Shown: positions 1 to 9,486, counted from the first letter of the stretch. The stretch is DNA of 64,000 nucleotides from Fibrobacterota bacterium (GCA_023436145.1 JAEZKP010000025.1:1-64000); one strand, 5' to 3'. Notes: a model not told the origin generated them from the sequence alone. Numbers and translations are program-made.

Positions 1-267
1 TATTTAAAGGATGGAGTCAACGGAAAGGTAGGAATTGGAACTGCCAGTCCTCAGGAGGTACTGGAGGTTCAAGCTGGTAATGTTAAGATAAGTGCCGGTT
101 ATTCTTATCTGATTGGTAATGTCAGAATCTGTACAGGTTCAGGTTCACCAAATGGCCTGATTTCAGCTCCCCCCGGATCGATATATCTTAATACCAGCGG
201 TGGTTCGGGAACAACCTTATATGTAAAAGAATCAGGTTCAGGATCGACCGGATGGGTGGGGAAATAG
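1..267 (+). CDS. C-terminal end of a tail-fibre-like surface protein (5' partial)
   Basis: The first 88 codons are open from the window edge to a TAG stop. The translation contains VGIGTASPQEVLEVQAG, the 'VGIGT-xP-LEV' motif that recurs in phage tail-fibre-like and large secreted proteins of environmental bacteria, and it closes with TLYVKESGSGSTGWVGK, a common ending of such proteins. The motif and Gly/Ser richness are seen directly; a surface or tail-fibre role is inferred from family resemblance. No S74 peptidase chaperone domain follows, so the protein ends soon after the repeat-like region. The start lies upstream of the window. Confidence 0.6.
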   Translation, partial: YLKDGVNGKVGIGTASPQEVLEVQAGNVKISAGYSYLIGNVRICTGSGSPNGLISAPPGSIYLNTSGGSGTTLYVKESGSGSTGWVGK

Positions 268-501
268 AACCTCTCCAGCTCCGGAATCAGCCTGGCTTAT
301 GCACCGGATCGGGACTTATTGCATGCACCTGCCGTGCATAAGAGATTTGCTTCTTTTACAACGAAACGTGTGATTTCCGGTAGGAAGAATAGAACCAGAA
401 ATATCACATGAGAGGTCGGCGCTGTAAATTCGTCAAATCCTGCTGCACTAATTTTTCATGCACGTCATCCTTTTTCCGATGCATAAGTAAGGCAGTACCG
501 G

Positions 502-2307
502 CTAATCCGGTAAATGACTGTTTGTAAAATCATTTTTTCTGAACACCTGAATTCGCCAGTTCTGAGCATCAGAAATGTAAATACCAAATGAATTTTCTGT
601 AACAGCAAGGGGATAATTGAATTGACCGTCAGATGTTCCGAAAACACCGAACCGTGCAATCAGTTGCCCTTCCCGGTTTATGACAAAAACAGAATGTTTT
701 TCTGTTCCGGAATAGATAAGATCACCGCAACGTAATCGAAACCATTGTGTCCAGGCAGATACGATTGCTCTACTATCAATTTTAAATTTGGAGACCAGGT
801 TTCCGGAAAGATCCATTACATAACCAATGGAATCGGAATCCAAAATAAAAAGCTGCTTTTTTTCAGGATCTGCAGCAATTGCCTTTAAAGAATTGAAATA
901 ATTGCCATTTACACCTGACCATTCAGATATGGAATCTCCCTCAAGAGAATGCTTCAGGACCTTTTGGTTTTTCCTGTCGATAATAAAGACGTTCTGATCT
1001 GTAATGGAAATGAAGATGGGATCAGAATCTGAGAATAGCAGCCATGAATTTAAAAATGAACCCGAGGTGTCATAAGTACTGATTGATTTATTAATTCTAT
1101 CAAGAATATACAAAGTGCTTCCGGATACCTCTATATCGCGTAAACATCCTGTTTTACCAGCTGACCAGGTTTTGATAAACAAACCTTCTTTAGTGAATTT
1201 GTGAACTTTTCCACTGGTATTGAATGGATCCAGAACATAAATATTACCAGATGAATCAGTTGCTATTTCTCCTGGTTCCTCAAACTGTCCATCATCATTT
1301 CCGGGAGCACCGAATGACTTCAAAAAGCTGAATGCTCCAACTACCGTCACACTCACACCGGGGCCCAAAGCTCCTTCATTTCCCTGCTTATCCAGGGCGG
1401 TAACGCAGTACTCATATGTAGAGTCCTGCGAAGCTGTTGAGTCCTGGCAGAGTGTGTCGGTACTAAGATTTATATAAATGGGGTTTATATCGGGATTTTC
1501 AGAATCGATCTTTTTCCGGTACACTTTATATCCACTTATAAGTGATGTATCCAGGCTGTTCCAGGAAAGCGAAATAATCTGTTTGAGAGTATCGTAACTC
1601 AGTGTTATGTTTTTTACCACTGGAATGCCGGTAAATGGTAAACTGATGGTGTCTAATGCAGTTGTATCAGCTGGCATTACAGGTATACCTGAGGTGTCAA
1701 ACACCCCGTAATTATCCAGTAAGGGTAATATCCTTATATCGTATACAGCTTGTGCCAGATTACTGAATATAAAACTTCCATCTTCCGCAACAGTGGCAAA
1801 ACGATCAATCCCGAATGCGAACACAAAAACTTTACGTGGATCGCCTCCATCTGAAAGCGTAATAACACCTCTAATTGCACCAGATGGTTTCAGGGTATCC
1901 GCAGGAAGCTTAACTTTGGCATCTGGTGAAGAAATGATCACAGGACACTGCAAGGCTCTGTTATTACCACTTACTGCTTCAATCACATAGATACCAGTGT
2001 CAACGGAATCGATCAGGAACTCCCCATTGGTATCTGTCAGTACTGTATCGGCAGAAGCTGCAGCCTTTTTTGTCAGGTTTTTTGCGGATGACCGAAATGA
2101 AGTATCTGCAAGTATATTTGATTTTCTAATGTAAACAATAGCGCCCCGTGCAGGAGTTTTGCCATCAGGTTCAAAGAGCATGCCAGCTACCATGCCATTA
2201 CCGGTTTGAGAGATATTACCGGCAACTCCCGGCGCATTTGTGCATTCCCAGGTAAGAAGCCATGAAAAACAGAGCATTAAGAGCACCCATACTTTTTGTG
2301 GCTTCAT
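502..2307 (-). CDS. Exported protein with carboxypeptidase-regulatory-like, FN3 and NHL-repeat regions
   Basis: A 601-residue protein with an N-terminal hydrophobic signal segment (KVWVLLMLCFSWLLTW) followed by Cys, possibly an atypical lipobox. Residues ~35-125 look like a carboxypeptidase-regulatory/SdrD-like beta domain (GMVAGMLFEPDGKTPARGA; TDTNGEFLIDSVDTGIYVIEA), followed by a second such segment. Residues ~240-325 resemble fibronectin type III (SLSWNSLDTSLISGYKVYRK; YEYCVTALDKQGNEG). The C-terminal half carries NHL/beta-propeller-like repeats (DGQFEEPGEIATDSSGNIYVLD; DGQFNYPLAVTENSFGIYISD). It probably binds ligands or partners on the cell surface. Its start overlaps the stop of the upstream regulator by four bases (ATGA), so the two are almost certainly co-expressed. 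No enzymatic motif was seen. Confidence 0.7.
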   Translation of the reverse strand: MKPQKVWVLLMLCFSWLLTWECTNAPGVAGNISQTGNGMVAGMLFEPDGKTPARGAIVYIRKSNILADTSFRSSAKNLTKKAAASADTVLTDTNGEFLIDSVDTGIYVIEAVSGNNRALQCPVIISSPDAKVKLPADTLKPSGAIRGVITLSDGGDPRKVFVFAFGIDRFATVAEDGSFIFSNLAQAVYDIRILPLLDNYGVFDTSGIPVMPADTTALDTISLPFTGIPVVKNITLSYDTLKQIISLSWNSLDTSLISGYKVYRKKIDSENPDINPIYINLSTDTLCQDSTASQDSTYEYCVTALDKQGNEGALGPGVSVTVVGAFSFLKSFGAPGNDDGQFEEPGEIATDSSGNIYVLDPFNTSGKVHKFTKEGLFIKTWSAGKTGCLRDIEVSGSTLYILDRINKSISTYDTSGSFLNSWLLFSDSDPIFISITDQNVFIIDRKNQKVLKHSLEGDSISEWSGVNGNYFNSLKAIAADPEKKQLFILDSDSIGYVMDLSGNLVSKFKIDSRAIVSAWTQWFRLRCGDLIYSGTEKHSVFVINREGQLIARFGVFGTSDGQFNYPLAVTENSFGIYISDAQNWRIQVFRKNDFTNSHLPD

Positions 2308-3158
2308 TCTTTCTTTTTCCTCTGAGTATCCGACCTGGACACTGGAAACATGCAGAAATTCAACTGATAGACTCTGTCTGCATCATGATCTTCATTCACT
2401 ATTTCGGCAATCCGGTTCTGAAAATGGAAAATTTCATCACAAAGGCGGGAATAAGTTGATTGAGAGATCCCCATGGTCAGCCCAGTTGCGTTTCTTTCCT
2501 CTTTGGGTAAATTCAAAATAGCATTTCTGGCAAGATCATTACATTGTAGGTGGAAACTCTGAACAGCGAGTTTCATGATGTCTTTTCCGGTAGTGATATT
2601 TTTACCTGTTACCCTGTAAATACCATCAGCTTCCTTGCGAATCATTCCTAATCTGCTTAGTAATTCGACAGAATGTTTGGCCTGTTTGACACTGATTTGC
2701 GGATTAACCATGCGGGCAAGCCAGGTGTAGTCATCACTAAACTGGTACATATCTATGATTGAACGGATTGTGCTATGGTACCATGTGGAGTAATATTCAT
2801 ATTGTTCCTCTGCAACCATCTGCATATCGTTTCTGGGGATGTTTTTTTTCCGGATCTGGTTGAGTTTTTCAAAGTAGTGATTTTTTTCCTTAAATCCTTC
2901 TGCCTGATTGAAAGAAACCAGAGCTTCGAAATATTCGGTCTGCTGTTTATTGAGATCCAATGCTTCACACATTTTGAAGAGATTGGATTTAGAGAGGCTT
3001 CTTTTCCCCTTGATCAGATTATAAACATAACCTTTGTTGGAAAAACCTGCTTTTGAAGCCAGAAACTGGTACGAGAAGGCGGGACTGGATGCTTTTCGCT
3101 CCTCATAGTAACATTTGAGGAATTTGCGATAATCTGTGAAATCGAAAATATCAGCCAT
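2304..3158 (-). CDS. TIGR02147 family protein (putative regulator)
   Basis: A 284-residue protein that starts with IFDFTDYRKFLKCYYEERK and continues with SYQFLASKAGFSNKGYVYNL, the layout of the TIGR02147 family known mainly from Fibrobacter succinogenes and relatives. The N-terminal segment resembles an XRE-like helix-turn-helix (ASKAGFSNKGYVYNLIKGKR), so DNA binding is plausible. The C-terminal part is helical and has no obvious enzyme motif. The start has a good ribosome-binding site (GGAGTGATTTC before ATG). It lies upstream of, and overlaps by four bases, the secreted FN3/NHL protein gene, which fits a regulator/target or sensor/partner pair. The function of the family is not established. 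Confidence 0.8.
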   Translation of the reverse strand: MADIFDFTDYRKFLKCYYEERKASSPAFSYQFLASKAGFSNKGYVYNLIKGKRSLSKSNLFKMCEALDLNKQQTEYFEALVSFNQAEGFKEKNHYFEKLNQIRKKNIPRNDMQMVAEEQYEYYSTWYHSTIRSIIDMYQFSDDYTWLARMVNPQISVKQAKHSVELLSRLGMIRKEADGIYRVTGKNITTGKDIMKLAVQSFHLQCNDLARNAILNLPKEERNATGLTMGISQSTYSRLCDEIFHFQNRIAEIVNEDHDADRVYQLNFCMFPVSRSDTQRKKKE

Positions 3159-3651
3159 GAAATCACTCCATTAAAGGATAATGTAGTTAATTACAGGGGT
3201 GGAGGCAATGGTCCGGCTAGAAAAAAGGTTATCATTTGATAACGGTATCCGGGTTTGCGCTATCTTTACTACCAAAGCTTTCTTATAAGGATTAACTATA
3301 GTAAAATCAATGTGTTAAATGGATTAAGTAAAGCATGGTACTTAAGGAACCAGTAGTTTGTTTCTAGTGGTAAACCTGGAAATCATTTCCCCATATGGTA
3401 ACTAAAAAGATAACGGTGAGAAATGAATAATAATTAATTAACATTTAAATAATTGAACGGTAAATGAATTCTCAGAAAGTGGATTTGTAATTATTTTAAT
3501 TTAAAGTTACTAAATAAATTTTACCTGTCTGCGTAATAGATTTCGAGATCTGGAAACAAAGCTATTTTGCTTCAAACCATAGGAAACCTGAAGGTATACA
3601 ACCTGGTCCCAAAACCTAATTCTTATCACTTCTGAATCTGATGGTTTATAA
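3159..3651. other. AT-rich intergenic region
   Basis: About 490 bases between the divergently oriented regulator gene and the exported-protein pseudogene. Apart from the palindrome at 3228-3243 I see only AT-rich sequence with many stops in all frames and no RNA gene or long repeat. Confidence 0.6.
3228..3243. promoter_or_regulatory. Perfect 7-bp inverted repeat, candidate operator
   Basis: GTTATCA, a 2-base spacer, then TGATAAC form a perfect palindrome about 70 bases upstream of the start codon of the TIGR02147-type gene. The position suits an operator, and the gene downstream encodes a putative DNA-binding protein, so autoregulation is possible. The palindrome is seen directly; its function is inferred. 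Confidence 0.35.
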
Positions 3652-4864
3652 ATGCAGAAAAATCATTCTTTCTTTTCAATTTCGTTTCTGTTTCTATTTG
3701 TACATTACCTTCCTGCCCAAAAATCATGTGATGATTATTTTATCCCGGTCAACCCGGATACAGCTGCTGAAATCTGAATTATGAAGGAGAGGACAATTCC
3801 TGGGAGTTGAAGATAACAAGCTCCGGGTTATTGGCGTACGCAATGAACCCTTTGCGGAATTTGCTCCGGGAGATACACTTACCTGTAAAGATTATTTCGC
3901 AGGTGAGGAAGTTATTTCCATTTATGATTTTTCTATGGCTTACAAGACCATCTGGGATAATAATCTGATTTTTCCCTATGAAAAGAGAATTGAATTTATC
4001 GATTCTACAATCTGGCTCCCTGATTTAATCCAGTTTAGATACCGTGTTTCCGAAAATTTTTTCATCGAAAACAAAGACCTTTTCTCCATTGATTCATTCA
4101 AAATAAGAGAAATCACGGAAATAATAAAAAAGGACCGTAACGCTAATGGTGCAATTCTGGGGAGTATGAGTCCGGATTCACTCAAGATAATACTGAATGA
4201 TCTGAAATCCCTTTCCTGTTATGGCTATCTCTTTTTCCATGCCCGTTCCCAAAAGTAGGTAGCCAGTTCTGCATCCGGTATAATTCCCTTTATAGAGAGC
4301 ATATGCTGACCAATTCAAATCCTGAAATAAACTGGATAGCTGTTTTTAAAGTTCCTGAGGAAGCCGGAGATGAATTCAATCCCAATAACTCTGCTTTGGC
4401 AGGGAAATTCAGCACTTATTATCTGTATAATAAGCATGAACAGCAGAGAGTTTCTGATACTATCGAAATTGATACCGGTTTTACTTATTTTCTGGGGGGA
4501 AATGAGGAAATAGATATCTATAAAAGCTGTCTGGAGATACGCTTCTGGATACGACCTGTGATTTTGTCTCCTATTCAGGTGATAATTCGAAGGTTAAGGA
4601 AAATTTTATGCATATATCTGGTGCTATCAGAATGTAGATAAAATATCTGAGAATCCAAAAACCTTAATGCAACTCGATGCTCAGAATTCGTGGTATTCTC
4701 TTAGTGAGCTGAGACCACCTGTAATTATTAATATGGAACATTTCAGAATCTGGCTGGTAATCTATGACTACACAAATGATCTGAGATGGCCAAGTGGATT
4801 TGCAATTAAAGGGGTTAAGGGAATATTCAAATATACGGAAGCATATAAAAAATCAGTTCAATAG
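3652..4864 (+). pseudogene. Frameshifted gene for an exported protein of unknown function
   Basis: Four open segments read like pieces of one protein. The ATG at 3652 opens a signal peptide (SFFSISFLFLFVHYLPA, then QKSCDDYF) that runs into a TGA at about 3776. A second frame is open from about 3790 to a TAG at 4258. A third frame, open from about 4249, carries the sequence on (SQFCIRYNSLYREH, then MLTNSNPEINW). Near 4530-4640 the sense switches between frames again (DTLLDTTCDFVSYSGDN, then YQNVDKISENPKT) and the last piece ends at 4864. Amino-acid content stays protein-like across every switch, which is what a recently decayed gene looks like. One switch lies at a C/A homopolymer run (4248-4254), so sequencing error cannot be excluded. 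I do not recognise the family. Confidence 0.6.
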
Positions 4865-5254
4865 AGCAGGAAAAGATACTGAAAACAGATCGGAATTTAT
4901 TTAACCGGCTTTGGATTGTTCTTCAGAACATAAAAAAACACTTCCAAAACGTAATAACATATATTATAATGATAGATTAATCACCTCAGGGCAATGATTT
5001 TTCCACTTGAATCTTACCCGGAAAATTAATAGGGTTAATAACCGAAATACTAATTAAAACAATAAAGACTACTGGAAGAGGGGATTCTGCATTAGCAGAA
5101 ATATTTGTTATTACTTCTTAATATCTTCATAATGACAGACGTGCTTATGTTATGGGTGTATGTATAGGCAGGATATTCAAGTAAAAATCCCCCAAAAAAA
5201 TCAAACCACAATTATGCACTCAAGAAATACAATGAGTGCAGGGAAAGAGAATGA
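4865..5254. other. Intergenic region upstream of the helicase
   Basis: About 390 bases of AT-rich sequence with no supported gene. A long leader before a DEAD-box helicase could hold cold-responsive control, but I see no specific hairpin or cold-box motif that I would defend. Confidence 0.4.
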
Positions 5255-6679
5255 ATGAAGTTTTCCGAATTCGATCTTGATGATCAGATAATTCAGGCAC
5301 TTGACAATGCAGGTTACAGTGAATGTATGCCGGTGCAGGCCCAGACCCTTGAGCACACAATTAATGGCAGAGATGTATTTGTACAATCTCAGACAGGAAC
5401 CGGGAAAACTGCAGCTTTTCTGGTTTCTGCTTTTGCTCTTCTGAGGGGTGAACTTAAAGGTAAAAAAGCTTTGATAATCGCTCCAACACGCGAGCTGGCA
5501 GTTCAGATAGAAAAAGAGGCGATGCTTCTGGGATATAATCTTGGTTTTAACATCTGCAGCTTTTATGGCGGAGTGGGCTATGGTCGGCAGGAGCATCATC
5601 TGGCCCAGGGTGTGGATATTATGATTGGGACACCTGGAAGAATTCTTGATTTTAAAAAATCTGGAAAGATTAATTTCAAAGAGATCGGATTATTTGTCAT
5701 AGATGAGGCAGACCGGCTCTTTGATATGGGATTTCTTCCGGACATTACCACCATGCTTAAAAGTCTTTCATTCAATGCAGAACGCAAGATCATGCTTTTC
5801 AGTGCTACTTTGAGCCGTGAAGTAAGAATGATCGCCCGTGAATACATGGACAATCCGGCAGAAATTGAACTTACTCCGGAGAAAGTGACTGTTGATGCAA
5901 TAACCCAGGAACTGTATCATGTTTCCAAAAACGAAAAAATGAATCTTTTGCTTGGTATACTCAAAAAGGAGAATCCCAGAAATGCTCTCATTTTTACCAA
6001 CATGAAAGATCAGGCCAGAGTGGTTGCTGAGAGACTGCGCCATAACGGGTTTCCCTGTGAACATCTCTCTGGTGATTTGCCCCAGAAGAAACGTTCCAGA
6101 ATTGTTGATGAGGTGAAAAGTGGAAAAATCTCGCTTCTGGTAGCTACCGATGTGGCAGCGAGGGGAATTCATATCGATGATCTTGATCTGGTTATAAATT
6201 ATGATATTCCTGAGCATTGTGAAAACTACGTTCATCGCATCGGGCGTACTGCACGGGCTGGTAAAACCGGAAAGGCAATCACTCTTGCCTGTGAAGATTA
6301 TATTCATGGGCTCAAAGCAATAGAACAGTTTACTAGTAGTAAAATTCCTGTGCTCTTTGCACAATCTGATCTTTACCTGGAGGATAGCAGTGCAGGAATC
6401 AGCTTTCGAAAGAGCAGACATCACAATAATGAACACTCATCCAGGGATTTTTCATCAAGAAAGAGGCATTCTGATCGTACTATCAACCGGACTCGTCAGT
6501 CCACCAGATCTGCCAAGTCTCACCCTGAGTATAAACGGATGGACAATGTGAACCGGCCTAAAAACCATCCACAACAGAAACCAGTGCAGAGGCTTGCTAC
6601 CGAAAACAGGCCTGTGGAGCAGACTTCAAAAAAGAAACCTGGGTGGTTGCAAAAAGTGGCGATCAGGCTTTTTGGGTAA
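5255..6679 (+). CDS. DEAD-box ATP-dependent RNA helicase
   Basis: A 474-residue helicase with the motif set in order: Q motif (F and Q in the first 30 residues), Walker A SQTGTGKT (~46-53), PTRELAVQ, GG and TPGR, DEAD (~150), SAT, then the C-terminal RecA lobe with HLSGDLPQKKR, LVATDVAARGIH and YVHRIGRTARAGKTG. It unwinds short RNA duplexes in the cytoplasm, probably in ribosome assembly or RNA decay (RhlE/RhlB-like). After about residue 385 comes a basic Ser/Arg/His-rich tail that ends KKKPGWLQKVAIRLFG, likely an RNA- or partner-binding extension. The ATG at 5255 is preceded by GGGAAAGAGA. It stands alone, with a long leader upstream. Confidence 0.93.
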   Translation: MKFSEFDLDDQIIQALDNAGYSECMPVQAQTLEHTINGRDVFVQSQTGTGKTAAFLVSAFALLRGELKGKKALIIAPTRELAVQIEKEAMLLGYNLGFNICSFYGGVGYGRQEHHLAQGVDIMIGTPGRILDFKKSGKINFKEIGLFVIDEADRLFDMGFLPDITTMLKSLSFNAERKIMLFSATLSREVRMIAREYMDNPAEIELTPEKVTVDAITQELYHVSKNEKMNLLLGILKKENPRNALIFTNMKDQARVVAERLRHNGFPCEHLSGDLPQKKRSRIVDEVKSGKISLLVATDVAARGIHIDDLDLVINYDIPEHCENYVHRIGRTARAGKTGKAITLACEDYIHGLKAIEQFTSSKIPVLFAQSDLYLEDSSAGISFRKSRHHNNEHSSRDFSSRKRHSDRTINRTRQSTRSAKSHPEYKRMDNVNRPKNHPQQKPVQRLATENRPVEQTSKKKPGWLQKVAIRLFG

Positions 6680-6811
6680 TATAAACTATTGCTGTTCTCG
6701 ATTTCTCTCTGGAACACGTCAGACAGGTTGAAATTCGTCAGATAAACTCGACAGATGGTGGCTGGTATTTTGCAAATTTAACTGAGCCATTGTCATGAAA
6801 AAAGATGGAAA

Positions 6812-7555
6812 TCAGGTAAAATCCCGCTGACGGGCACATTCATACAGCAAAACAGCCGTGGCTGCGGAAACGTTAAGTGATTGTGCTGTTTCATTTATGG
6901 GAATAGACACAAAATCGGTACAGAGTCTGGAAAGATAAGGGGGGATACCCCGATGCTCTCCACCCAGGATAAGTAAAAGAGGTCCTTTAAGATTTAATTC
7001 CGGCGGTTTTTTACCTTTATGAACATCCGCACCAATTACCGAATATCCTTTTTGTTTAAAATCGGTTACTATACCTTCCAGATTTTTTGGCCTGGAGATA
7101 CATATATGCTCTACCATGCCTGCAGAACTCTTTGCCACAGCTGCGTTAAGGGGTGCGGTGTTTTTTCTTTCCAGAATAAGAGCATCCACCTTAAAAGCCA
7201 CACTGGACCGAATTATTGTACCCAGATTTCCGGGATCCTCAACTGATGCTGGAATTAGTAACAACGGATTTTTTCTGTTACTTAGAGTTTCATGCAGTTT
7301 CTCTATGGAGCAGTATTCTTTTACGCTGCAGAGCGCCACTATTCCCTGATGTTTGGTAGTGCCTGCGAGTTGTTGAAGTTTTGATTCAGGAACAAGATTG
7401 TAGGCCAGGCGTTCCTTACGACAAATTTTCATCAGTTTGAAGAGATTCTGATTCTGTTTTTCTTTATCAAAATAGATGTGATCGATTGTTTGGATTCTGG
7501 TATTTAAAAGCTCTTCGACCGCATGAATTCCATAGATATAATTTTCAGACTGCAT
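6812..7555 (-). CDS. rlmB: 23S rRNA 2'-O-ribose methyltransferase, TrmH/SpoU family (RlmB-like)
   Basis: A 247-residue SPOUT methyltransferase. The N-terminal RNA-binding domain starts YIYGIHAVEELL, the typical RlmB/TrmH opening. The catalytic knot domain shows the three SpoU motifs: EDPGNLGTIIRSS, LGGEHRGIPPYLS and SLNVSAATAVLLYE. It would transfer a methyl group from S-adenosylmethionine to a ribose 2'-OH, most likely G2251 of 23S rRNA. The N-terminal domain argues for RlmB rather than TrmL, but the exact target residue is inferred. Length is usual for the family. The start has AAGGAAAATTTAG upstream. It is convergent with the helicase gene and divergent from tatA. Confidence 0.88.
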   Translation of the reverse strand: MQSENYIYGIHAVEELLNTRIQTIDHIYFDKEKQNQNLFKLMKICRKERLAYNLVPESKLQQLAGTTKHQGIVALCSVKEYCSIEKLHETLSNRKNPLLLIPASVEDPGNLGTIIRSSVAFKVDALILERKNTAPLNAAVAKSSAGMVEHICISRPKNLEGIVTDFKQKGYSVIGADVHKGKKPPELNLKGPLLLILGGEHRGIPPYLSRLCTDFVSIPINETAQSLNVSAATAVLLYECARQRDFT

Positions 7556-7732
7556 CTAAATTTTCCTTTTTTATGTGTTGTGTAATATAAATTGAATGCA
7601 GGGGATAGTGAGCAGGGAATAATTGGCCATTCAGCTACATAACTTGAACCAATAAGCAGTGAATCTGGAAATTATATATTTTTTGGAATAATCGATCGAA
7701 TACTATGCGGTAAAATTTCTCAAGGAGGAAGT

Positions 7733-7927
7733 ATGGGAATAGGTGGACATGAACTTCTATTGATTCTTCTGATAGTGATTCTTCTTTTTGGAGCTAAAAA
7801 GATCCCGGAGCTGGCAAAGGGGTTGGGACATGGGCTCCGTGAGTTTAAGAAAGCATCATCTGAGGCAGAAAATCTCACTAGTATAGAAGAGAACAAACCT
7901 GAGCAGAAAAGTGAGAAAAAGTCTTGA
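7733..7927 (+). CDS. tatA: Sec-independent protein translocase subunit TatA
   Basis: A 64-residue protein with one N-terminal membrane helix (ELLLILLIVILLFG), the conserved FGAKKIPELAKGLGHGLREF hinge and amphipathic helix, and a charged tail. TatA forms the variable pore that moves folded, often cofactor-bearing proteins across the inner membrane. A strong AAGGAGGAAGT site precedes the ATG. It is the first gene of a five-gene overlapping operon that continues with tatC. Confidence 0.95.
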   Translation: MGIGGHELLLILLIVILLFGAKKIPELAKGLGHGLREFKKASSEAENLTSIEENKPEQKSEKKS

Positions 7928-8649
7928 GTTCAGCTGTAAAGGAAATGTCTTTTCTGGATCATCTGGAGGAACTCAGATGGCGGATAATCAAGGCTGCGAT
8001 TGCAATTATCATTACTGCCATACCGTGTGCCATATATTGGAAAAAGATTTTTGAACTGATAATGGTGTATCCGTTAAAACTTTCAGAACCTCAGCCAAAA
8101 CTTATCTATACCAATCCTTCTGAAACGGTAATGATCAGTATTAAAATTGCCTGTGCCGGGGGGCTTATTCTGGCTGCACCTGTGATTTTTTATCAGTTAT
8201 GGAAATTTATCTCTCCTGCGCTTTACGGGAATGAAAAAAAAGTGGTTCTGCCTACCGTTTTGGCTTCCACCTTCTTTTTTATTGTGGGTGTAACATTCAG
8301 TTATCTAATGTTTCCTTTTTTAATGAGATTTCTCACTATGTTTGCACCAGATCGGCTTGATCCTATGTTTAAAGCCAGTGAGTACTTTGGTTTTCTTTTA
8401 AAAATTAGCCTGGCTTTTGGTTTTATTTTTGAGCTGCCGGTTATCTCTTTTGTCCTATCCCATATGGGTATAATCAATGCTTCTTTCCTGTTAAAAAACT
8501 CAAGATATGCAATTGTCCTGATTTTTATTCTGTCTGCCATTCTTACACCTCCGGATGTGATATCTCAGACAATGATGGCACTGCCGATGCTTTTGCTGTA
8601 TGCAATAAGTATTCTGGTATCGTTTTTTGCCTCCAGGAGAAATGAATGA
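7924..8649 (+). CDS. tatC: Sec-independent protein translocase subunit TatC
   Basis: A 241-residue polytopic protein with the TatC signature near the N-terminus (MSFLDHLEELRWRI), the conserved EFF-like region replaced here by SEYFGFLLKISLAFGFIFELP, and DVISQTMMALPMLLLYAIS near the end. Six membrane segments are expected. TatC binds twin-arginine signal peptides together with TatB. The assigned TTG start overlaps the tatA stop (TTGA); an in-frame ATG at 7945 is the alternative but has a ribosome-binding sequence that sits too close. The stop overlaps the next start as ATGA, so translation of the three tat genes is probably coupled. Confidence 0.95.
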   Translation: MSSAVKEMSFLDHLEELRWRIIKAAIAIIITAIPCAIYWKKIFELIMVYPLKLSEPQPKLIYTNPSETVMISIKIACAGGLILAAPVIFYQLWKFISPALYGNEKKVVLPTVLASTFFFIVGVTFSYLMFPFLMRFLTMFAPDRLDPMFKASEYFGFLLKISLAFGFIFELPVISFVLSHMGIINASFLLKNSRYAIVLIFILSAILTPPDVISQTMMALPMLLLYAISILVSFFASRRNE

Positions 8650-9476
8650 ATACCGGAATTGGTTTTTCAGAGATGCTGGTTGTACTGACGTTGATTCTGG
8701 TGTTTTTCGGATCAAAAGAACTGCCGATGTTTATCCGTAAAGCTGCTCAGGTAATGGCCAGAATTCGTCGGTACAGTGATAAGCTGAAAAGTGAGCTGGA
8801 TTCAATCAGTCGCACTATAGATGAACCGCTTGTGAAGGAAATGCCAGGTGTTGCAGATATCAAAAAACAGTTGCGTAAACATTTTGTTTCTTTACGCAAG
8901 AGTATATCACCTGAAGAACAATTTAGTAAATCCCGGGAGATCTTTAATCATTTGAAAACCACCTGCGAGTATAAAAAAGCCAATGCGGTGATGATTTATG
9001 TAAGTACAGGCAGTGAAGTTTCTACCTGCCATATGATTCAGCAGATGCTCTCTGATGGTAAGCGGGTGGTGGTCCCATATTGTGTGGAAGGTAAAAACGA
9101 GTTGGGACTTGCAGAAATAAGGGATATTGAAAAGGATCTGGTAAGCGGAGAGTTTGGTATCCTGGAGCCCAGGGTGGAACTCAGGGATCGTTTTTTCCGA
9201 AGTGATCTGCAGCTTATTATTTGTCCTGGAGTGGCTTTTGATCTTTTTGGTGCACGGCTGGGAAGAGGTAAAGCATATTATGATGTTTTTTTGCGTGAGA
9301 TAAAAGATAAAATTCCTATCACTGGACTGGCTTTCGACTGTCAGATAAGTAAGGAACATCTTCCTTTCGATTATCATGATATTGCTATGGATCAAATCAT
9401 CACCGAAAGTGGCTTGCTGATAAATAAGACAATGGTTACTTCTGAACAGAGCTCATCAGAGTTTCCTGCAGGATAG
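8646..9476 (+). CDS. TatB-like membrane anchor fused to 5-formyltetrahydrofolate cyclo-ligase
   Basis: A 276-residue single open frame with two recognisable halves. Residues 1-~65 are TatA/B-like: an N-terminal helix (GFSEMLVVLTLILVFFGSKE), then LPMFIRKAAQVMARIRRY and an amphipathic helix. The position after tatA and tatC makes this the expected TatB. Residues ~70-265 form a complete 5-formyl-THF cyclo-ligase (MTHFS/YgfA): KKQLRKHFVSLRKSISPEEQ at its start and CPGVAFDLFGARLGRGKAYYD near its end, matching the family PGxAFD-RLGxGxGYYD motif except for K-A where G-G is usual. That enzyme uses ATP to turn 5-formyl-THF into 5,10-methenyl-THF. I see no frame break or internal stop between the halves. 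A fusion would tether a folate enzyme to the Tat complex. Confidence 0.85.
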   Translation: MNTGIGFSEMLVVLTLILVFFGSKELPMFIRKAAQVMARIRRYSDKLKSELDSISRTIDEPLVKEMPGVADIKKQLRKHFVSLRKSISPEEQFSKSREIFNHLKTTCEYKKANAVMIYVSTGSEVSTCHMIQQMLSDGKRVVVPYCVEGKNELGLAEIRDIEKDLVSGEFGILEPRVELRDRFFRSDLQLIICPGVAFDLFGARLGRGKAYYDVFLREIKDKIPITGLAFDCQISKEHLPFDYHDIAMDQIITESGLLINKTMVTSEQSSSEFPAG

Positions 9477-9486
9477 AGGGCTGGTC

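Noticed and set aside
5768..6436. 222-codon minus-strand ORF inside the helicase gene
   Set aside because: Complementary to a strongly conserved DEAD-box coding region; a shadow frame.
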